Source: Allohoeflea poritis (GTDB lineage Bacteria > Pseudomonadota > Alphaproteobacteria > Rhizobiales > Rhizobiaceae). Taken from it: a DNA stretch of 64,000 nucleotides. This document shows, piece by piece, positions 46,183 through 55,601 of this stretch. Below the pieces are notes generated by a model, which saw only the letters and a program-made list of their open reading frames with translations, searched no databases and was not told the DNA's origin. Location of the stretch: NCBI RefSeq assembly GCF_027889715.1, contig NZ_JAPJZH010000005.1, positions 248,001-312,000 of the forward strand. Direction: 5' to 3'. Position numbers and translations under genes: made by a program. Numbering within the stretch: the stretch's first letter is position 1; every line of letters begins with the position of its first letter.

Positions 46183-47064
46183 CTATCGCGTCGGAACGGG
46201 CTCGTCGCCGCGATAATCATAAAAACCGCGCCCCGTCTTCTGGCCCAGCCAGCCGGCCTCGACATATTTCACCAGCAGCGGGCAGGGGCGGTATTTCGAA
46301 TCGGCGAGGCCGTCATAGAGCACCTGCATGATCGCCAGACAGGTGTCGAGGCCGATGAAGTCGGCGAGCTGCAGCGGGCCGATCGGATGGTTGGCGCCGA
46401 GCCGCATGGAGGTGTCGATTGCCTCGACGGTGCCGACGCCTTCGTAAAGCGTGTAGATCGCCTCATTGATCATCGGCAGGAGGATGCGGTTGACGATGAA
46501 AGCGGGGAAGTCTTCCGCGACGGTTACCGTTTTGTCCAGCGAGGCGACGAAAGCTTTTGAAGCCTCGAAGGTCAGGTCCTCGGTGGCGATGCCGCGCACC
46601 AGTTCAACAAGGCCCATGACCGGCACCGGGTTCATGAAATGGATGCCGATGAAGCGCTCCGGCCGGTCTGTGGCCGAAGCCAGGCGCGTGATCGACAGCG
46701 ACGAGGTGTTGGTGGCGAGGATCGCCTCGGGATTCAGGACCGGGCACAGATTTGCGTAGATCTTGCGCTTGACGGTCTCGTCCTCCGTCGCCGCCTCGAT
46801 CACCAGGTCCAGCGAGGCCAGGTCCTCGATCTTCGGGGCTGCCGAAATGCGCGATATGGCGTTGTTCTTGTCGTCGTCACCGAGCGATCCGGCGGAAACC
46901 TGCCTTGCCATGTTTCCGTTGATGGTCGCCAGGGCTTCCTTGATGCGCTCCTCGGAAACGTCGTGCAGGCGTACATCATAGCCGGCGACGGCGCATACAT
47001 GCGCAATGCCGTTTCCCATCTGTCCTGCTCCGATGATCCCAACTGACTTGATCGCGCTGGCCAT
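46183..47064 (-). CDS. hbd: 3-hydroxybutyryl-CoA dehydrogenase
   Basis: A 293-residue NAD-dependent dehydrogenase acting on short-chain 3-hydroxyacyl-CoA (butyrate and polyhydroxybutyrate metabolism). The Rossmann motif is VGIIGAGQMGNGIAHV, the catalytic His is in FIGIHFMNPVPVMGLVE and the ADFIGLDTCLAIM block is typical. The start is ATG 47064. It lies downstream of etfBA but is separated from it by a strong terminator. Confidence 0.94.
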   Translation of the reverse strand: MASAIKSVGIIGAGQMGNGIAHVCAVAGYDVRLHDVSEERIKEALATINGNMARQVSAGSLGDDDKNNAISRISAAPKIEDLASLDLVIEAATEDETVKRKIYANLCPVLNPEAILATNTSSLSITRLASATDRPERFIGIHFMNPVPVMGLVELVRGIATEDLTFEASKAFVASLDKTVTVAEDFPAFIVNRILLPMINEAIYTLYEGVGTVEAIDTSMRLGANHPIGPLQLADFIGLDTCLAIMQVLYDGLADSKYRPCPLLVKYVEAGWLGQKTGRGFYDYRGDEPVPTR

Positions 47065-47125
47065 GATTATTCCGTTCTTTTCGGGGTAGAGCCACGCTTT
47101 AGCGGGCGTTTCGCGCACAAACTAA

Positions 47126-47157
47126 ATGGCCGGGCTGACAACGTCCAGCCCGGCCAT
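47126..47157 (-). terminator. Terminator after etfBA
   Basis: Perfect 12-bp inverted repeat ATGGCCGGGCTG / CAGCCCGGCCAT with an 8-nt loop, about 78 bp beyond the etfA stop on the minus strand. The following T-run is interrupted (TTAGTTTG). Confidence 0.75.
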
Positions 47158-47234
47158 AAAATTAGCGCCACGAATTTTCCGGCGATGAGACATCGCGCCG
47201 CAGGGGCGCTATGCCGTATCGGTCGATTGACCGC

Positions 47235-48164
47235 CTAAAGCGCCTTTTCCAGTTCCGGAAGAACGTCGAAAAGGTCTGCGACGAGGCCGTAATCGGCAAC
47301 CTGGAAGATCGGCGCTTCGTCGTCCTTGTTGATGGCGACGATAACCTTGGAGTCCTTCATGCCGGCGAGGTGCTGGATGGCACCGGAAATGCCGCAGGCG
47401 ATGTAGAGTTCCGGGGCGACGACCTTGCCGGTCTGGCCGACCTGCCAGTCATTCGGTGCGTAGCCGGCATCGACGGCCGCGCGCGACGCGCCGACGGCAG
47501 CGCCGAGCTTGTCGGCGACCGGAAGGATGACCTCGTTGAACTTTTCCTCCGAGCCGAGCGCGCGGCCGCCCGAGATGATGATCTTGGCGGAGGTGAGTTC
47601 GGGACGGTCGCTTTCCGAAAGCTTGTTTTCGACGAAGCTGGAAAGGCCGGGATCACCGGCGGCCGAGACCGTCTCGACGGATGCAGAGCCGCCTTCGCCG
47701 GCAGCGCCGAAGCCCGCGGTACGCACGGTGATGACCTTCTTGGCGTCGGTTGCCTGCACCGTCTGGATGGCGTTGCCGGCATAGATCGGGCGCTTGAAGG
47801 TATCGGCGCTGACGACGTCGGTGATGTCGGAAACCTGCATGACATCGAGCAGTGCGGCAACGCGCGGCATGATGTTCTTGCCGTTGGTTGTCGCCGCTGC
47901 GATGATCGTGTCATAGCCTTCGGCCAGCGAAACGATCAGCGCGGCGGTCGGCTCGGCGAGGTTTTCGGCCAGCTCGTCGGATTCGGCCAGCAGCACCTTG
48001 GAGACGCCGTCGAGCCCGGATGCCGCATCGGCAGCGGCCTGGGCGTCTTTGCCTGCGACAAGCACATGCACGTCGCCGCCGATCTGCGAAGCGGCTGAAA
48101 GCGCCTTGGCTGTCTGGTCCGAAAGGGACGCGTTGTCATGTTCAGCGAGAAGAAGAATGCTCAT
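47235..48164 (-). CDS. etfA: Electron transfer flavoprotein alpha subunit
   Basis: A 309-residue FAD-binding subunit that takes electrons from acyl-CoA and other dehydrogenases. The C-terminal FAD domain shows [32 protein letters not shown] and [16 protein letters not shown], the family signature. It follows etfB by 17 bp. With hbd nearby it serves fatty-acid oxidation. Confidence 0.96.
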   Translation of the reverse strand: MSILLLAEHDNASLSDQTAKALSAASQIGGDVHVLVAGKDAQAAADAASGLDGVSKVLLAESDELAENLAEPTAALIVSLAEGYDTIIAAATTNGKNIMPRVAALLDVMQVSDITDVVSADTFKRPIYAGNAIQTVQATDAKKVITVRTAGFGAAGEGGSASVETVSAAGDPGLSSFVENKLSESDRPELTSAKIIISGGRALGSEEKFNEVILPVADKLGAAVGASRAAVDAGYAPNDWQVGQTGKVVAPELYIACGISGAIQHLAGMKDSKVIVAINKDDEAPIFQVADYGLVADLFDVLPELEKAL

Positions 48165-48181
48165 GATCGTGTCTCCTTTCC

Positions 48182-48931
48182 TTAAAGCACGCCGGCTTCG
48201 TTCTTGAGCTTGTCGACAAGCTCCGCGACGCTTTCGACCTTGACGCCCGCCTTGCGGCCTTCCGGCTCCTCGGTCGTCAGGACCTTGAGACGCGGGCTGG
48301 TGTCGACGCCGTAATCGGCGGTGGTTTTCTTGTCGAGCGGCTTCTTCTTGGCCTTCATGATGTTGGGCAGTGAAGCGTAGCGCGGCTCGTTGAGGCGCAG
48401 GTCCGTGGTCACGACAGCCGGCAGCTTGATCTCGATCGTCTGCAGGCCGCCATCGACCTCGCGGGTCACGGTGGCGGCGCCATCGCCGATCTCGACGTCG
48501 GAAGCGAAGGTGCCCTGCGACCAGCCGAGCAGCGCCGAGAGCATCTGGCCGGTCTGGTTGGCGTCGTCGTCGATCGCCTGCTTTCCGACGATAACGAGGC
48601 CGGGGTTTTCTTCCTCGACGATCGCTTTCAGGATCTTGGCGACGGCGAGCGGCTCGACCAGGTCGTCCGTCTGTACCAGGATGCCGCGGTCGGCGCCCAT
48701 GGCAAGAGCCGTGCGGATGGTTTCCTCGGCCTTTGCCGGTCCGATGGACACGGCGACGATTTCCTCGGCCTTGCCGGCTTCTTTCAGGCGGATGGCCTCT
48801 TCCACCGAGATCTCGTCAAACGGATTCATGGACATCTTGACATTCGCCAGTTCGACACCCGAACCGTCCGGCCGGACGCGTATCTTGACGTTGTAATCGA
48901 CGACCCTTTTTACGGGGACCAGGATTTTCAT
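48182..48931 (-). CDS. etfB: Electron transfer flavoprotein beta subunit
   Basis: A 249-residue AMP-binding partner of Etf[31 protein letters not shown] and the PVDDDxNQTGQ-like block [14 protein letters not shown] are present. The start is ATG 48931. First gene of etfBA. Confidence 0.96.
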   Translation of the reverse strand: MKILVPVKRVVDYNVKIRVRPDGSGVELANVKMSMNPFDEISVEEAIRLKEAGKAEEIVAVSIGPAKAEETIRTALAMGADRGILVQTDDLVEPLAVAKILKAIVEEENPGLVIVGKQAIDDDANQTGQMLSALLGWSQGTFASDVEIGDGAATVTREVDGGLQTIEIKLPAVVTTDLRLNEPRYASLPNIMKAKKKPLDKKTTADYGVDTSPRLKVLTTEEPEGRKAGVKVESVAELVDKLKNEAGVL

Positions 48932-49155
48932 TCGCTTACCTTTCTCAAATCGTGCGCACGAATGTGCATATCCGGAATGCTGAATGATAGCTGGAAGGCG
49001 ACATCTGCATGTTCAATTCTGGCCAACAGTCGTCCGGACCATTTGATATTTCGAGCCTCGGGGCAGTCACATATCTGCAAGGCACTGCCTACGTCAATCG
49101 CGTATGTGATCGCATTGCGCCGATTCGACGCACCGGTGTCCGTGGCGCGCGGCGC

Positions 49156-49914
49156 TTAGCGCCCCCAGCGGCGCGGTACGTTTGGAACGGAGGCTCCCTT
49201 GCGCGCGACCGCGCGCGGCGAGACGATGCGCCGATCAAAGAGCGGGACCTCGCGCCGTTTCATCAGCACAACGAGGATCGCGCCGGCGATGATGCCGCCG
49301 ACATGGGCGGCCCAGGAAATGCCGCCGCCGCGGTCGATGACGATCATGACAAACTGATAGATCACCCAGAGCGCCAGCGGAATCCAGGCCGGCAGCGGCA
49401 GCGGTATACGGCCAAGCGCCAGCACCCAGACCCGAACGCGCGGATGCAGGACAAGATAGGCGGCCACCACGCCGGCCACCGCGCCGGATGCGCCGATGAG
49501 CGGAGCCTGGGAGCCCGGATCGAGCAGGCCATGGAGCAGGGCGCCGGCCGCCGCGCAGACAAGATAAAACACCAGAAACCGCAGATGGCCGAGCGCATCC
49601 TCGACATTGTCGCCGAAAACCCAGAGGAAAAGCATATTGGTGGCCAGGTGCATGAAATTGGCGTGCAAAAAAGCGTAGGTGACATAGGTCAGCGGCTCGG
49701 GCACGAGCGCAAGGTCCGGAGCCAGCTCGGCGCCGCCATAGGCGACGGCGGGAATGAAGCCGAGGCCCAACACCGCTGCTTCCGTCAAGGCGCCGCTCGC
49801 GCCGCTCAGCGCCGTAGCCAGCCAGACAAGGACATTGATGGCGATCAGGGCGAGCGTGACATATTGGCGGTCAATATGATCGAGATCGTTGCGGTCGTGC
49901 AGCGGAATGAACAT
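49156..49914 (-). CDS. Rhomboid-family intramembrane serine protease
   Basis: A 252-residue protein with about six membrane helices. The catalytic serine is Ser143 in LIGASGAVAG and the histidine is His204 in SWAAHVGG; the HxNxxHLxxN block reads HANFMHLATN. Rhomboids cleave membrane proteins within the bilayer; the targets here are unknown. It follows the adenosyltransferase gene by 39 bp. Confidence 0.93.
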   Translation of the reverse strand: MFIPLHDRNDLDHIDRQYVTLALIAINVLVWLATALSGASGALTEAAVLGLGFIPAVAYGGAELAPDLALVPEPLTYVTYAFLHANFMHLATNMLFLWVFGDNVEDALGHLRFLVFYLVCAAAGALLHGLLDPGSQAPLIGASGAVAGVVAAYLVLHPRVRVWVLALGRIPLPLPAWIPLALWVIYQFVMIVIDRGGGISWAAHVGGIIAGAILVVLMKRREVPLFDRRIVSPRAVARKGASVPNVPRRWGR

Positions 49915-49953
49915 GGTTTGGCCTCCGCCGTCCCAATCTGATCCGGACGCACT

Positions 49954-50529
49954 CTAACGGTGTTCGCCGGGCTTCCAGAGAATGTCCTTGCGGCCGTTTT
50001 CGTTGGCGCAGCGGGCGGCCACGAACAGCAAATCGGACACACGGTTGATATAATGCAGGGCCGTCGGGTTGACCTTTTCACCGGTATCGGCGAGCGCAAC
50101 CATGTATCGTTCGGCCCGCCTGGCGATGGTCCGCGCCAGATGCAGGTTCGCCGCAGCAGCCGAACCACCCGGCAACACAAAGGAACGCAGCGGCTCAAGA
50201 CCGGAATTCAGGCCGTCGATCTCGCCTTCGATCCGCTGAACCTGGCTTTCCGTCACGCGCAGTGGCGTATATTCCGGTGGTTCGTCGGTCTCCGGCGTTG
50301 CGAGATCGGCGCCAAGATCGAAGAAGTCGTTCTGGATGCGGGCAAGGATCGAATCGAGAGCACCGAGTTCGGCTGTATGCAGCCGGGCCATGCCGATCGC
50401 CGCATTGGCCTCGTCAACGGTGCCGTAAGCCTCGATCCGCAGGTCGTGCTTGGCGCGGCGCTCGCCGCTGCCCAGTGCCGTTGTCCCGTCGTCACCCGTT
50501 CGTGTGTAGATTTTGTTCAGTCTGACCAA
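49954..50529 (-). CDS. Cob(I)alamin adenosyltransferase, PduO type
   Basis: A 191-residue enzyme that transfers adenosyl from ATP to cobalamin. The N-terminal RLNKIYTRTGDDGTTAL is the ATP loop; YGTVDEANAAIG, FVLPGGS and RRAERYMV complete the pattern. The start is TTG 50529, which gives the usual MVRLNKIYTRTGD opening and lies after GAGG; an ATG 17 codons upstream gives non-homologous residues. It supplies coenzyme B12, often for methylmalonyl-CoA mutase. Confidence 0.94.
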   Translation of the reverse strand: MVRLNKIYTRTGDDGTTALGSGERRAKHDLRIEAYGTVDEANAAIGMARLHTAELGALDSILARIQNDFFDLGADLATPETDEPPEYTPLRVTESQVQRIEGEIDGLNSGLEPLRSFVLPGGSAAAANLHLARTIARRAERYMVALADTGEKVNPTALHYINRVSDLLFVAARCANENGRKDILWKPGEHR

Positions 50530-50542
50530 AGCCTGCCTCGCA

Positions 50543-50740
50543 TCAGCGTCCGCCACCGGTGATCCACAATACAACCACAATCAGCACGACCGCAATGAAC
50601 TGCAGGGCGACGCGCAATTGCATGAGCTTGTTGGACAGATTGCCCGAGCCGCCGCGCATCATGTTGAACAGGCCGCGTATCAGGACAAAGACGACGGCCG
50701 CCATGACCACCAGGATCAGATAGTAGAGGAATGTGGCCAT
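50543..50740 (-). CDS. Twin-transmembrane HIG1-like small protein
   Basis: A 65-residue protein with two membrane helices (residues about 3-22 and 43-60) joined by the loop NMMRGGSGNLSNKLMQLRVALQ, which resembles the HIG1 motif of cytochrome oxidase-associated proteins. The start is ATG 50740. It is 13 bp upstream of the adenosyltransferase, a pairing common in rhizobia. Confidence 0.83.
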   Translation of the reverse strand: MATFLYYLILVVMAAVVFVLIRGLFNMMRGGSGNLSNKLMQLRVALQFIAVVLIVVVLWITGGGR

Positions 50741-50822
50741 GAGGGTTCCCTGCCGATTGACATGTGTGGCGCATAGATCGATTTCGCCGTCGCTGCCAGC
50801 GTCCGGCCCGTGACATAGTGGC

Positions 50823-51653
50823 CTATCGTTTTTCCAGTATCCGGTAAAGAAGGCCGGCCGGAAGCAGCCGCTTGAGCGTCGTGCCGATCTTTGCAGGACG
50901 CGTGAGAACGTAGTGCGGCCTGGGCTTCGGATTTTCCAGCGCATGCGTCAGCGCCTCATAAACCGCTTCAGGGCCGAGCTTGTGCTTCGACTTCACGCCG
51001 CCCTGGCGCATGCGCTGCAATTCCCGTTCGTAATCACGGCGATGCACCGAGCCTTCGATATCGACGTTCTTTTCAATGTAATGCAGCGCGTTGACGGCGA
51101 TTTTCGATTCGATCGGGCCTGGCTCGATCAGGCTGACATGAATGCCGCTGCCGGCCAGCTCCATCCGCATGGTGACGGACAATCCCTCAAGCGCGAATTT
51201 CGAGGCGTTGTAGGCGCCGCGCCAGCGCATCGGGACTAGGCCGAGGATCGAGGAACACTGGACGATGCGCCCCCGGCCCTTCGCGCGCATGACCGGAATG
51301 ATGCTTCGCGTCAGTTCGTGCCAGCCGAAAAAATTGGCTTCGAACTGGGCGCGAAGTGCCTCGGTCGACAAGTCCTCAACGGCTCCGGCCTGACTGTAGG
51401 CGCCATTGTTGAACAGCGCATCGAGCGTCCCGCCGGTCCGCTCCAGGACCGCGGCGGTAAGAGCCGCGATGCTCTGCGGTTCCTGGTAGTCCAGATAAAA
51501 GGCTTCCAGACCATCTTTTTCGAGCGCTTCAAGGTCGGCGGGCCGGCGCGCGGTGGCGAAGACGCGCCATCCGTCTTTCCGGAGTGCGCGTGCGCAATGG
51601 GCGCCGATGCCCGAGGAACAACCGGTTACGATGATCGTCTTTTGCTGGTTCAT
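50823..51653 (-). CDS. Classical short-chain dehydrogenase/reductase
   Basis: A 276-residue NAD(P)-dependent SDR. The dinucleotide motif is VTGCSSGIGAH, NNGAYSQAG is present and the active site is CSSILGL with YNASKFALEG (Tyr and Lys intact). The start is ATG 51653 after GGAG. Substrate unknown. Confidence 0.9.
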   Translation of the reverse strand: MNQQKTIIVTGCSSGIGAHCARALRKDGWRVFATARRPADLEALEKDGLEAFYLDYQEPQSIAALTAAVLERTGGTLDALFNNGAYSQAGAVEDLSTEALRAQFEANFFGWHELTRSIIPVMRAKGRGRIVQCSSILGLVPMRWRGAYNASKFALEGLSVTMRMELAGSGIHVSLIEPGPIESKIAVNALHYIEKNVDIEGSVHRRDYERELQRMRQGGVKSKHKLGPEAVYEALTHALENPKPRPHYVLTRPAKIGTTLKRLLPAGLLYRILEKR

Positions 51654-51856
51654 GAACGACTCCGGCACCGGTCGCCCTTTCCGGGACCGGAAGGCTGCTG
51701 TTGCGCGGTAACGCTCTATCGTCATCCGGACAGGTTTGACAAGCATGGATAAGGTCATGGCGCCGAAAACCGGTTCTTAATGGCGATGGCGTTTGATATT
51801 GGTGCGGAGTGTGCGGATCACCAGCGATGAGCGGTGGTCATGAGCGGAGGCAGATG

Positions 51857-52684
51857 ATGACGGGACGGCAGCTTTGGAAAGTGATCTGGGGCGCCATCGT
51901 TCACTTCAACGATGATGATGGCTGGGCGATGGCGAGCCATGTCGCGCTGTCGACGCTGCTTGCCGTGTTTCCGTTCCTGATCTTCGCCACGGCGCTGGCA
52001 AGTTATGTTGGCGCCGATGCCTTTGCCGATACCGCCGTCCACATCATATTCGACACCTGGCCCAAACCCATCGCGGAGCCGATCTCGCAACAGGTTCTGG
52101 AAGTGCTGACGGTCAATCGGGGCGGGGTGCTCACGGTTTCGGTTATCGCCGCGGCATTCTTTGCTTCGAATGGCGTGGAGGCGTTGCGGGTTTCGCTGAA
52201 CCGCGCCTATCGTGTCAGCGAAAGGCGATCGATCCTGTACAACCGGGCGCAGAGCCTGGGTTTCGTGATCATCGCGGCCCTTATCCTGCTGGCGATCAGC
52301 TTTCTTCTGGTGCTTGCGCCCCTGCTGACCGACTTCACGAGAAAGTGGCTTCCCTGGTCGGACGAGCTGATCGCGCATCTCGACAACTGGCGCGTGATCG
52401 TGGCGGTTATCGTGCTGTTTGTCGGGCTGATTGTCTGCCATCGGTGGCTGCCGGCCGGTTACCGCACGTTCCGTTCCATCGTACCTGGCGTTATGGTTAC
52501 CATGATATTCTGGATGGCCGGGGCGCTGTTGTTTTCCGCCTATCTGCAGAGATTTTCCACCTATGTGGCGACCTATGCGGGGCTCGCCTCGATCATGATC
52601 GCATTGATTTTCCTGTATATTGTCGCAGCGATCTTCATCCTGGGGGCCGAGCTGAACGCGTCCATCCTTGCCGAGCGCGAATGA
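51857..52684 (+). CDS. YihY/virulence-factor-BrkB-family membrane protein
   Basis: A 275-residue membrane protein with about six helices. FNDDDGWAMASHVALSTLLAVFPF near the N-terminus, a central NRAYRVSERRS segment and AAIFILGAELNA at the end are typical. The family was once called ribonuclease BN in error and has no firm function. The start is ATG 51857, 6 bp after GGAGG; the ATG one codon earlier is the alternative. Confidence 0.9.
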   Translation: MTGRQLWKVIWGAIVHFNDDDGWAMASHVALSTLLAVFPFLIFATALASYVGADAFADTAVHIIFDTWPKPIAEPISQQVLEVLTVNRGGVLTVSVIAAAFFASNGVEALRVSLNRAYRVSERRSILYNRAQSLGFVIIAALILLAISFLLVLAPLLTDFTRKWLPWSDELIAHLDNWRVIVAVIVLFVGLIVCHRWLPAGYRTFRSIVPGVMVTMIFWMAGALLFSAYLQRFSTYVATYAGLASIMIALIFLYIVAAIFILGAELNASILAERE

Positions 52685-52708
52685 CCGGTTTCTGCAGCAA
52701 CGGGCGCG

Positions 52709-52728
52709 TTAACCAGAAATTTGGTTAA
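52709..52728. promoter_or_regulatory. Inverted repeat downstream of the YihY-family gene
   Basis: TTAACCA-GAAATT-TGGTTAA, a perfect 7-6-7 repeat. Each arm resembles a CtrA half site (TTAACCAT) in opposite orientation. It lies about 170 bp before the small membrane protein gene. Confidence 0.4.
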
Positions 52729-52896
52729 AATGCACTATAGATGTTCCATCGGGCATTAACTGCAATTGTCGGATTCGGCCAAAACCAATGGATTTTGGGG
52801 TACCATCTGAGCCGACAAATGAGTTGTCACGCGGAGCATAACCTTCAGAGAAGGGCGGCTCGGGGACTCTGCGTCTGCAAATGACGGAGCAAGGAC

Positions 52897-53184
52897 ATGT
52901 TTGTATACCTGTCGCCGGAAATGACATACGGCCTGCTGATCACCTGCCTGGTGATCTGTTTCTTCGTCGGCCATGCCATGGACGGCGTTATGGGTCCTGT
53001 CGGATTCGGCGTGTTTGGAAACATGATCATTCTGGGAACCGGCATGGCTCTCGGATTGTTCACTGCCGAACTGGTTGGCATGCCGCTGAACCGGATGGAA
53101 ATCATCGTCGGTTCTACAATGGTCGGGGCGTTCGGGTCATTGTTGGTCCTCGCATTGCTCAAGCACCTGTTCTTGAGAACCTGA
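52897..53184 (+). CDS. Small conserved membrane protein, unknown function
   Basis: A 95-residue protein with three hydrophobic segments (residues about 10-28, 33-58 and 70-92). I do not recognise a family with confidence; the Gly-rich middle resembles small inner-membrane proteins of the GlsB type but is not a clear match. It has a long upstream region (212 bp). Its 3' end is 36 bp from the converging gluQ. Confidence 0.65.
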   Translation: MFVYLSPEMTYGLLITCLVICFFVGHAMDGVMGPVGFGVFGNMIILGTGMALGLFTAELVGMPLNRMEIIVGSTMVGAFGSLLVLALLKHLFLRT

Positions 53185-53220
53185 AGCGGGCCACTTACGT
53201 GAATGCAGGTGAAACCGGCG

Positions 53221-54114
53221 TCAGATCCTGGCGCCGGTTTCGCATATCCGGATGACTTCATCGGCCGAAAGGCCGTTGCGCCGCAGGGCGGAAACTGCGG
53301 TATCGCCATCGCTTTTGGAGAGTTTGCGCCCGCTTCCATCCACCAGCAGGGCATGGTGGCGGTAGCGGGGTTCCGGCAATTCAAGGAGCACCTGCAGCAG
53401 CCGGTGAACTGATGTTGCGTGAAACAGGTCATGGCCGCGGACGATGTCGGTTATGTCCTGTAGGGCGTCATCGACAACCACGGACAGATGATAGCTGGTC
53501 GGCGTGTCCTTGCGCGCCAGGATCACGTCACCCCAGGCGCGCGGATTGGCGGTGATTGCGCCGGTCTCGCCGGACGGTCCGCGACCCTCCTCGCTCCAGG
53601 TGATGTCCTGCGCGGCCAGCGAGCAGGCCTTTTCCATGTCGAGACGCCAGGCAAAAGGCTGGCCTGCTTCAAGCGACGCCGCAAGGTCCCCATCGGGCAA
53701 TGATCGCTCGTTGCCCGGATAGAGTGGGCTGCCATCGGGATCACGCGGCCAGCTTGTGCCCTGGCGCTCATATTCGGCGACATGGCTGCGGATCTGCGCG
53801 CGGGTCACGAACGCCGGATAGACGAGCCCCATGTCCCGCAGCCGGTCAAGCGCCTTTCGATATCCGGAAAAATGCGCGCTCTGGCGCCGGACGGCGCCCT
53901 GCCAGGATATGCCCAGCCAGTTCAGATCCTTCAGGATCTGCTCTTCGAATCGCGGGGTGCAGCGCGCGGTGTCGATGTCTTCCATGCGCAGCAAAAGCCT
54001 GCCGCCGAGCCTTTCCGCCAGTTCCCTGTTGCGCAGCGCGGAATAAACATGGCCAAGGTGCAAATATCCGTTCGGGCTTGGAGCAAAGCGCAAGGTCCTC
54101 TGTTTTTCTGTCAT
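53221..54114 (-). CDS. gluQ: Glutamyl-Q tRNA(Asp) synthetase
   Basis: A 297-residue paralogue of the glutamyl-tRNA synthetase catalytic domain that attaches Glu to queuosine in tRNA(Asp). The signature RFAPSPNGYLHLGHVYSAL (HLGH at residues 19-22) and GRKLSKSDGDTAV are present and the anticodon-binding domain is absent, as in the family. The zinc-binding CxC of E. coli GluQ is replaced by AFV in VYPAFVTRAQ, so it lacks that zinc site. The start is ATG 54114. The next gene is divergent, 136 bp away. Confidence 0.9.
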   Translation of the reverse strand: MTEKQRTLRFAPSPNGYLHLGHVYSALRNRELAERLGGRLLLRMEDIDTARCTPRFEEQILKDLNWLGISWQGAVRRQSAHFSGYRKALDRLRDMGLVYPAFVTRAQIRSHVAEYERQGTSWPRDPDGSPLYPGNERSLPDGDLAASLEAGQPFAWRLDMEKACSLAAQDITWSEEGRGPSGETGAITANPRAWGDVILARKDTPTSYHLSVVVDDALQDITDIVRGHDLFHATSVHRLLQVLLELPEPRYRHHALLVDGSGRKLSKSDGDTAVSALRRNGLSADEVIRICETGARI

Positions 54115-54250
54115 GATCCGCGCCCGGCCCTGTTCCGGAAAATTCCGGCTTCGTGCCTCCCGAAACCGCACACAGGGTGGTAATAGATCGATCCGGGTGC
54201 GAATAAAAGTAGCCCGCAGCGTCAATTGGGTCAGGCCCTGGAAACGAACG

Positions 54251-54907
54251 ATGATGCACGTCAGGACGATCGATACGCTGGACGATATTGCCGAGGGCCT
54301 CGAGGCCCTGGTCCGGCTTGACGGGCGGCTCGGGCCGGTCGTGCAAAAGGCCGGCGCTGTGCCACTGCGCCGCCAGGCGCCGGGTTTCCAGGGGCTCGCT
54401 CAGATCATTGTCGGGCAGATGGTTTCCAAAGCTTCCGCCGAGGCCATCTGGCGCCGCCTGCTTGAAGAGGCCGGCGAATGCACACCCCGTGCGGTTGCCG
54501 CGCTCAGCGATGCACAGTGCCGCGGTATCGGTCTGTCTCGGGCAAAGGAACAGACGCTGAAGGGGGCTGCTGATGCGGTTTCCGGCGGACGGCTCGACCC
54601 GAAGGCCCTTTGCGTCATGCCAGCGGACGAATCGATCGCCGCCATGACGGCACTGAAGGGTATCGGCCCGTGGACGGCGGAGGTCTATCTCCTGTTTTGC
54701 GCGGGACACGGCGATATCTTTCCCGTCGGCGATGTGGCGTTGCAGGCCGCGGCCGGTCACGCGCTTGGTTTCGAGGTGCGGCCGGACCCGAAAACGTTGC
54801 GGCAAATCGCCCTTCAATGGCAGCCGTGGCGCGGTGTGGCGGCGCGCCTTCTTTGGGCTTACTACGCAACGGAGATGCGGCGCGGGGACGCCGTGCCGAC
54901 CGGCTGA
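54251..54907 (+). CDS. DNA-3-methyladenine glycosylase II (AlkA-like, HhH-GPD)
   Basis: A 218-residue base-excision repair glycosylase. The helix-hairpin-helix is LKGIGPWTAEVYLL and the catalytic aspartate lies in IFPVGDVALQ; IVGQMVSKASAEAIW is the family N-terminal block. The start at ATG 54251 (or 54254) fits family length. Confidence 0.88.
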   Translation: MMHVRTIDTLDDIAEGLEALVRLDGRLGPVVQKAGAVPLRRQAPGFQGLAQIIVGQMVSKASAEAIWRRLLEEAGECTPRAVAALSDAQCRGIGLSRAKEQTLKGAADAVSGGRLDPKALCVMPADESIAAMTALKGIGPWTAEVYLLFCAGHGDIFPVGDVALQAAAGHALGFEVRPDPKTLRQIALQWQPWRGVAARLLWAYYATEMRRGDAVPTG

Positions 54908-55033
54908 CCGGGTGTTGCGCATCGGCCACCGGCCTGATCCGGGATCCTGTCAATTTCCTGAGATTACTTCACAATCCTGTAACAACCGGCCTAATATATC
55001 GATTGTATCTGGCGAATCACTCAGGAGAGTGAG

Positions 55034-55591
55034 TTGACGATAGCTGTTTCACCCGACGCGCTTCCGGCGCTGGTGCTGAATGCCGATTACCGGCCGCTGA
55101 GCTACTATCCTTTGTCGCTCTGGTCCTGGCAGGATGCGATAAAGGCGGTCTTCCTCGACCGTGTGAACATCCTGGCGGAATATGAACACCGGGTATCGTC
55201 ACCCAGCATGTCCATGGCGCTGCCGAGCGTCGTGTGCCTCAAGAGCTACGTCAAGCCAAGCCGGTATCCGGCCTTCACGCGGTTCAACGTGTTCCTGCGT
55301 GACCGGTTCAAGTGCCAGTATTGCGGAACCGACAGGGATCTGACGTTCGATCATGTCATTCCGCGCCGCTATGGCGGAGAGACAACCTGGGAAAACATCG
55401 TCGCGGCCTGCTCGTCATGCAACCTGAAAAAGGGCGGCAAGATGCCGAAGGAAGCGCGCATGTACCCGGCCCAGAAGCCCTATCATCCGACGGTGCACGA
55501 TCTGCACAATAATGGCCGCATGTTTCCGCCCAACTATCTGCACGAAAGCTGGATGGACTATCTTTACTGGGATGTCGAACTGGAGCCGTAA
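55034..55591 (+). CDS. HNH endonuclease family protein
   Basis: A 185-residue protein of the rhizobial/alphaproteobacterial HNH type. The zinc and catalytic motif runs from CQYC (Cys94, Cys97) through LTFDHVIPRRYGG (Asp106-His107) to Asn121 and CSSCN (Cys126, Cys129). The start is TTG 55034, 6 bp after AGGAG. A free-standing gene, common in chromosomes, with no known partner; it is probably housekeeping rather than mobile. Confidence 0.88.
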   Translation: MTIAVSPDALPALVLNADYRPLSYYPLSLWSWQDAIKAVFLDRVNILAEYEHRVSSPSMSMALPSVVCLKSYVKPSRYPAFTRFNVFLRDRFKCQYCGTDRDLTFDHVIPRRYGGETTWENIVAACSSCNLKKGGKMPKEARMYPAQKPYHPTVHDLHNNGRMFPPNYLHESWMDYLYWDVELEP

Positions 55592-55601
55592 GGCCGTTTG
55601 A

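Noticed and set aside
55034-55591. HNH endonuclease as a homing or phage nuclease
   Set aside because: It sits among housekeeping genes with normal composition and belongs to a type common in alphaproteobacterial chromosomes.
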